Below the pieces are notes generated by a model. That model was given only the letters and a program-made list of their open reading frames with translations. It ran no database searches and was not told where the DNA came from. DNA of 64,000 nucleotides from Cellulomonas composti. GTDB taxonomy: Bacteria; Actinomycetota; Actinomycetes; Actinomycetales; Cellulomonadaceae. Position numbers and translations under genes: made by a program. This document shows, in pieces, positions 60,753 through 64,000 of this stretch. Position 1 is the stretch's first letter. Every line of letters starts with the position of its first letter. Where the stretch lies: NCBI RefSeq assembly GCF_007990245.1, contig NZ_BJWG01000002.1, positions 62,001-126,000 of the forward strand, given 5' to 3'.

Positions 60753-60785
60753 CCGAAGGCCCCGGCTCCACGCCGGGGCCTTCGG
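60753..60785. terminator. Terminator of the cold-shock gene
   Basis: CCGAAGGCCCCGG (60753-60765) pairs perfectly with CCGGGGCCTTCGG (60773-60785) around the loop ctccacg, 18 bp after the stop codon. Confidence 0.88.
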
Positions 60786-60925
60786 CGTCCACGCGAGGAC
60801 GGGTCCCAGGTCCCACCTCTCCACGGGTCGACAGGTCTATCTGCCGGTCCGCACGGTACGTCGACGCGACAGGCCAGCACTTCCTGTCCCTCGTTCGGGC
60901 CGGATGACGCCCTAGAGTGGCCTCC

Positions 60926-61222
60926 GTGATCTTCAAGGCGGTGGGCGAGGGCAGGCCCTACCCGGACCACGGGCTCGAGACGATGAAGCAGTGGGCCGAC
61001 GTTCCGCCGCGCCTGGTGCGGCTCGACGAGCTCGTGACCACGAAGCGCACGCTTGACCTGGACGCCCTCCTCTCGGAGGACTCCACGTTCTACGGAGACC
61101 TGTTCGCGCACGTGGTGCAGTACAAGGGCGTGCTGTACCTCGAGGACGGGCTGCACCGGGCGGTTCGCGCCGCCCTGCAGCAGCGTCCCGTGCTGCACGC
61201 CCGGGTACTGGTGATCGAGTGA
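60926..61222 (+). CDS. Conserved actinobacterial hypothetical protein
   Basis: A 98-residue soluble protein (MIFKAVGEGRPYPDHGLETM at the start, LHRAVRAALQQRPVLHARVL near the end). It has no membrane segment or catalytic motif. The pattern is that of a small protein conserved upstream of LytR_C genes in actinobacteria. GTG 60926 was chosen because TAGAGT ends 7 nt before it. Its stop overlaps the next gene's start (GTGA). Function is unknown. Confidence 0.75.
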   Translation: MIFKAVGEGRPYPDHGLETMKQWADVPPRLVRLDELVTTKRTLDLDALLSEDSTFYGDLFAHVVQYKGVLYLEDGLHRAVRAALQQRPVLHARVLVIE

Positions 61223-61851
61223 GCGAGCCCGACCGCGCGCGGAACCTACGCCGCCGGCACATGCGTGAACGTCAGGCGGTCGTGTTCGGCGTCCTGCTGG
61301 CGGCCCTCGCCGTCGTCGGGCTCGGCGCTGCGGCCGTGTACACCGAAAGCCTCGACCTGCCGTTCATGAACCGCGACTTCGAGGCCGAGCCGACGCCCAC
61401 GCCGACGCGCGCGAACTTCCCGTGCCCGCCCGAAGGCGCCCTGCCGGTCGCGTACAGCGCCATCACCGTCAACGTGTACAACTCGACGACCACCGGCGGG
61501 CTGGCCGCCGCGACTCAGAGCCAGCTCGTCGAGCGCGGCTTCACGGCCGGTTCGACGGGGAACCAGCCGGAGTACGACGGCACCGCCCGGATCACGTTCG
61601 GCGCGCAGGGCGTGGCCGCCGGCTACACCCTTGCCGAGCAGTTCACCACGGTGACCTTCCTGCTGGACGGCCGCCAGGACGCGACGGTCGACGTCACGCT
61701 CGGCACCGACTTCGAGGCGCTCGTCGCCCCCGAGGAGATCACGCTCGACCCGACCGTACCGCTGGTCGCCCCCGCTGGGTGCACGCCGTACGCGGACATC
61801 GTCGAACCGGCGCCCACCGTCTCGGCGTCCCCGACCCCCGCCGCCGGCTGA
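61219..61851 (+). CDS. LytR_C-domain membrane protein
   Basis: A 210-residue protein with a basic N-terminus, one membrane segment (RQAVVFGVLLAALAVVGLGA) and an extracytoplasmic LytR_C domain (SAITVNVYNSTTTGGLAAAT, TQSQLVERGFTAGS). The domain normally accompanies LCP wall-teichoic-acid ligases; here it stands alone. A role in cell-wall polymer attachment or protein interaction is inferred. Coupled to the gene upstream by a GTGA overlap. Confidence 0.88.
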   Translation: MSEPDRARNLRRRHMRERQAVVFGVLLAALAVVGLGAAAVYTESLDLPFMNRDFEAEPTPTPTRANFPCPPEGALPVAYSAITVNVYNSTTTGGLAAATQSQLVERGFTAGSTGNQPEYDGTARITFGAQGVAAGYTLAEQFTTVTFLLDGRQDATVDVTLGTDFEALVAPEEITLDPTVPLVAPAGCTPYADIVEPAPTVSASPTPAAG

Positions 61852-61927
61852 GCAGCCCCCGACCTCAGCACGCGACCCCCTGCGCGACCTCCCACGCGAC
61901 CGCAGTACGCGACCTCAGTACGCAACC

Positions 61928-63316
61928 TCAGTGGGCGAGCACGTCCTGCTCGTCGCCACCCGGCACGGATGCCGGTGAGGCCGGCTCCTGGTGCGTGCCG
62001 CGCCAGCGCGAGAGCACGCGCATGAGGTGGTAGAGGCCGATCGCGACGGCGGTCCCGAGCGCGATGCCCGTGAACGTCAGGTCGCCCACCTGCCAGGTGA
62101 AGTTCGCGATGCCGACGATCAGCGCGATCGCCGCAGGCGTCAGGTTCACCGGGTCGGAGAAGTCGACCTTGTTCTGGATCCAGATGCGGGCGCCGAGCAG
62201 GCCGATCATGCCGTAGAGCAGCGTCGCGGCGCCGCCGATGACGCCGGCGGGCACCGTGGCGACTGCGGCCCCGAACTTGGGCGACATGGACAGCAGGAGC
62301 GCGGTGAGGCCAGCCACCCAGTACGCCGCGGTCGAGTAGACCTTGGTCGCCGCCATGACGCCGATGTTCTCCGCGTACGTCGTCGTACCTGAACCGCCGC
62401 CCAGGCCCGCGAACGTCGTCGCGACGCCGTCCGCGAGCAGCGCACGTCCCGTGTACGGGTCCATGTCGCGGCCCGTCATGGCCGTCACGGACTTCAGGTG
62501 GCCGATGTTCTCGGCGATCAGGACGAGCACCACGGGGACGAACAGCGCCAGGACACCCGGCTTGATCGTCGGGGTCACGAAGGTCGGCAGCCCGATCCAC
62601 GACGCGCCGCGCATGGCCTCGAACGACACCTCGTCGCGGAGCAGCGCGACGAGGTACCCGACGACGACCCCGACGAGGATCGACAGCCGGCCGAGGATCC
62701 CCTTGAACAGCACGGTGCAGAGCACGATCGCGCCGAGTGTGCAGATCGCCGTCACGGGCGCGGCGCGAAAGCCGCTGTCCTCGTTCACGCCCCACGCCGC
62801 GGGTGCGAGGTTGAAGCCGATGAGCATGACGATCGTGCCGGTCACGACCGGCGGCATCGTCACCTCGATCCAGTGCGTGCCTACGACGTGCACGAGCACG
62901 CCGACGGCCGTCAGCAGGAGCCCGGCGACGAGGATGCCGCCGACCGCGGCGGACTGGCCGCCCGAGAGCGTCGCTGCGCCGATCGGCGCGATGAACGCGA
63001 AGCTCGAGCCGAGGTAGCTGGGCACCCGGTTGCGCGTGATGAGCAGGAAGCCGATCGTGCCGACCGCCGAGAAGAACAGCGTCGTCTGCGGCGAGAAGCC
63101 CGTGATGATCGGCACCAGGAACGTCGCGCCGAACATCGCGACGACGTGCTGCAGCCCGATCCCGATCGTCCTCGGCCACGACAGCCGTTCGTCGGGGGCG
63201 ACCACCCCGCCGGGCGGGATCGTCCGTCCGTCGCCCGCCACGCTCCAGCCCCACTGACGCCGGACCGCGCCCCACGCCTTGCCCGCCACGCTCCGCGCCC
63301 TGCCCACAACGCCCAC
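61928..63316 (-). CDS. NCS2-family uracil/xanthine permease (UraA-like)
   Basis: A 462-residue transporter of the nucleobase-ascorbate family with about 14 membrane segments. It has the family's core helices: TIGIGLQHVVAMFGATFLVP near the start, ENIGHLKSVTAMTGRDMDPY (substrate/proton-binding Glu) and GGSGTTTYAENIGVMAATKV (second Glu). It probably takes up uracil with protons. GTG 63316 was chosen because GGAGG lies five bases before it. Its specificity is inferred from the UraA-like ENIGH motif. Confidence 0.93.
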   Translation of the reverse strand: MGVVGRARSVAGKAWGAVRRQWGWSVAGDGRTIPPGGVVAPDERLSWPRTIGIGLQHVVAMFGATFLVPIITGFSPQTTLFFSAVGTIGFLLITRNRVPSYLGSSFAFIAPIGAATLSGGQSAAVGGILVAGLLLTAVGVLVHVVGTHWIEVTMPPVVTGTIVMLIGFNLAPAAWGVNEDSGFRAAPVTAICTLGAIVLCTVLFKGILGRLSILVGVVVGYLVALLRDEVSFEAMRGASWIGLPTFVTPTIKPGVLALFVPVVLVLIAENIGHLKSVTAMTGRDMDPYTGRALLADGVATTFAGLGGGSGTTTYAENIGVMAATKVYSTAAYWVAGLTALLLSMSPKFGAAVATVPAGVIGGAATLLYGMIGLLGARIWIQNKVDFSDPVNLTPAAIALIVGIANFTWQVGDLTFTGIALGTAVAIGLYHLMRVLSRWRGTHQEPASPASVPGGDEQDVLAH

Positions 63317-63496
63317 ATCGACCTCCGTCGGTCGACGGCTCCGCCGCCGGTTCGTGAGTGAGCCCCGCTCGGCGCCCGCCGTCACCCGAGGCGAGGTTAT
63401 CGGCGACGTTCCGGCTGCACATGGGACCCGGGCGTGCGATCTTCGTGGGGTAGCGTGGCCACTGCCGACGGTGGCCCACGAGCCCTGGAGGCGACC

Positions 63497-63703
63497 ATGC
63501 ACAAGCACGAGGCCGACGAGCCCGCGCTCGTCCCGCCCGCACCGGACCATGTCCTGGACAGCGGCACGCCCGACCCGGTGATCGCGAGCGCACCGCACGC
63601 GGAGCCCGCGTCGCACGAGACCGAGGGTGACGAGCACCCCTTCCCGCCGCTGGTCGGGTCCCAGACCGGTGCGGTCCCGCCGCCGGAGAAGCCCGTCCTC
63701 TGA
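63497..63703 (+). CDS. Small Pro/His-rich hypothetical protein, 68 residues
   Basis: A 68-residue soluble protein (MHKHEADEPALVPPAPDHVL at the start, FPPLVGSQTGAVPPPEKPVL at the end), rich in Pro, His and Glu and without membrane segments. The ATG follows TGGAGG by five bases. A -10-like TAGCGT lies at 63451-63456. It is followed within 16 bp by the membrane-protein gene at 63720 and may be its operon partner. It matches no family I know. Confidence 0.6.
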   Translation: MHKHEADEPALVPPAPDHVLDSGTPDPVIASAPHAEPASHETEGDEHPFPPLVGSQTGAVPPPEKPVL

Positions 63704-63719
63704 CCCCTGGAGGTACCCG

Positions 63720-64000
63720 CTGGACCGCATCCTGCGTTCGCACGCGGCCCTGTGGTGCGCCTTCGCGCTGGTGCACGGCTGGCTGCTGCTGGTCGGCGTC
63801 GTGCTCGCGCCCGCGCAGACGTTCTGGGACGTCGACCTGTACCGGTGGTGGGCGTGGCAGGGCCTGAACATCGGCGTCTGGCAGGGCATCGACACCGCCT
63901 GGGTGTACCCGATCGGCGCGTTCGTCCCGATGCTGCTCTCCGCGGTCGGGGGGACCGGGTACGGCCACGGCTACGCGCTCGCGTGGAGCCTGTGGGTCAC
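63720..64000 (+). CDS. Polytopic membrane protein, mannosyltransferase-like, cut by the window edge; possible CTG start
   Basis: The first 93 residues are present. Two hydrophobic segments (LWCAFALVHGWLLLVGVVLA, YPIGAFVPMLLSA) flank FWDVDLYRWWAWQGLNIGVW. That acidic-aromatic loop after the first membrane segment recalls PIG-V/GT-C mannosyltransferases. No ATG, GTG or TTG precedes the first membrane segment in frame. The best ribosome site, TGGAGG with six bases spacing, points to CTG 63720; GTG 63771 would remove half the first segment. Function is inferred only from the N-terminus. Confidence 0.6.
   Translation, partial: MDRILRSHAALWCAFALVHGWLLLVGVVLAPAQTFWDVDLYRWWAWQGLNIGVWQGIDTAWVYPIGAFVPMLLSAVGGTGYGHGYALAWSLWV

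Overview
The window is very GC-rich actinobacterial chromosome. WhiB, a GlnR-type orphan regulator, LytR_C and DUF2516 proteins, GTG starts and an nth / crp / RidA / whiB / ponA2 / metallophosphoesterase block that follows the mycobacterial order place it in Actinobacteria. The accessory content, above all an [FeFe]-hydrogenase fused to a GltD-like reductase, suggests a facultatively anaerobic member of Micrococcales such as Cellulomonas or a relative. The genus is inference. No transposase, integrase, phage gene or CRISPR array was seen.

Layout. 0-6.5 kb: the 5' end of clpC, an MMPL exporter, a PPOX enzyme, an XRE-nucleotidyltransferase/HepT toxin-antitoxin pair and an M48 membrane protease. 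6.5-9.8 kb: a two-component system flanked by two small exported Asp/His-rich proteins. 10-15.3 kb: a YdcF-type protein, a HAD phosphatase, a LysR regulator divergent from a PLP enzyme, a hydrolase and a macro-domain protein. 15.3-16.0 kb: a gene-free segment with two near-identical hairpins and a cluster of DnaA-box-like sites. 16-23.6 kb (minus strand): dtd, asparaginase, DUF2516, VapBC, FUSC, YgfZ, nitrobindin, a 35-residue membrane protein and a DUF4395/thioredoxin/membrane-protein operon. 23.7-33.6 kb: glnR, nhaA, an alpha/beta hydrolase, nth, crp, RidA, whiB, ponA2, a metallophosphoesterase and tRNA-Pro. 33.6-41.4 kb (minus): a DUF4097 protein with a NarL-type two-component system, asd-lysC, and a four-gene cluster resembling type VII secretion substrates with a YbaB-like protein. 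41.5-49.4 kb: an ABC exporter, DUF5063, recR, dnaX, a LysE/Lrp pair, SRP RNA and tRNA-Ser. 49.4-60.3 kb: an accessory-looking block with tandem secreted metzincin proteases, a META-domain lipoprotein, the hydrogenase fusion and a translationally coupled NitT/TauT-type ABC importer. 60.5-64 kb: a cold-shock protein, a LytR_C protein, an NCS2 permease and a truncated membrane protein.

Working together. Housekeeping modules are clear: clamp loader and recombination (dnaX, recR), aspartate-family amino acids (lysC-asd), peptidoglycan synthesis (ponA2), redox and global regulation (whiB, crp, glnR). The most unusual unit is 54.66-60.28 kb, where one 1060-residue protein carries a [2Fe-2S] domain, a GltD-type FAD/NAD(P)H module, two [4Fe-4S] clusters and a complete H-cluster domain. 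It probably couples NAD(P)H and H2 in one chain and is co-translated with an importer of unknown substrate. A recurrent feature is a TANNNT hexamer exactly 6 or 7 nt before the start codon, indicating widespread leaderless transcription. I used it to choose several starts.

Limits: all calls are by reading alone. Family names rest on motifs and remembered family features. No search, structure prediction or base-composition calculation was run.
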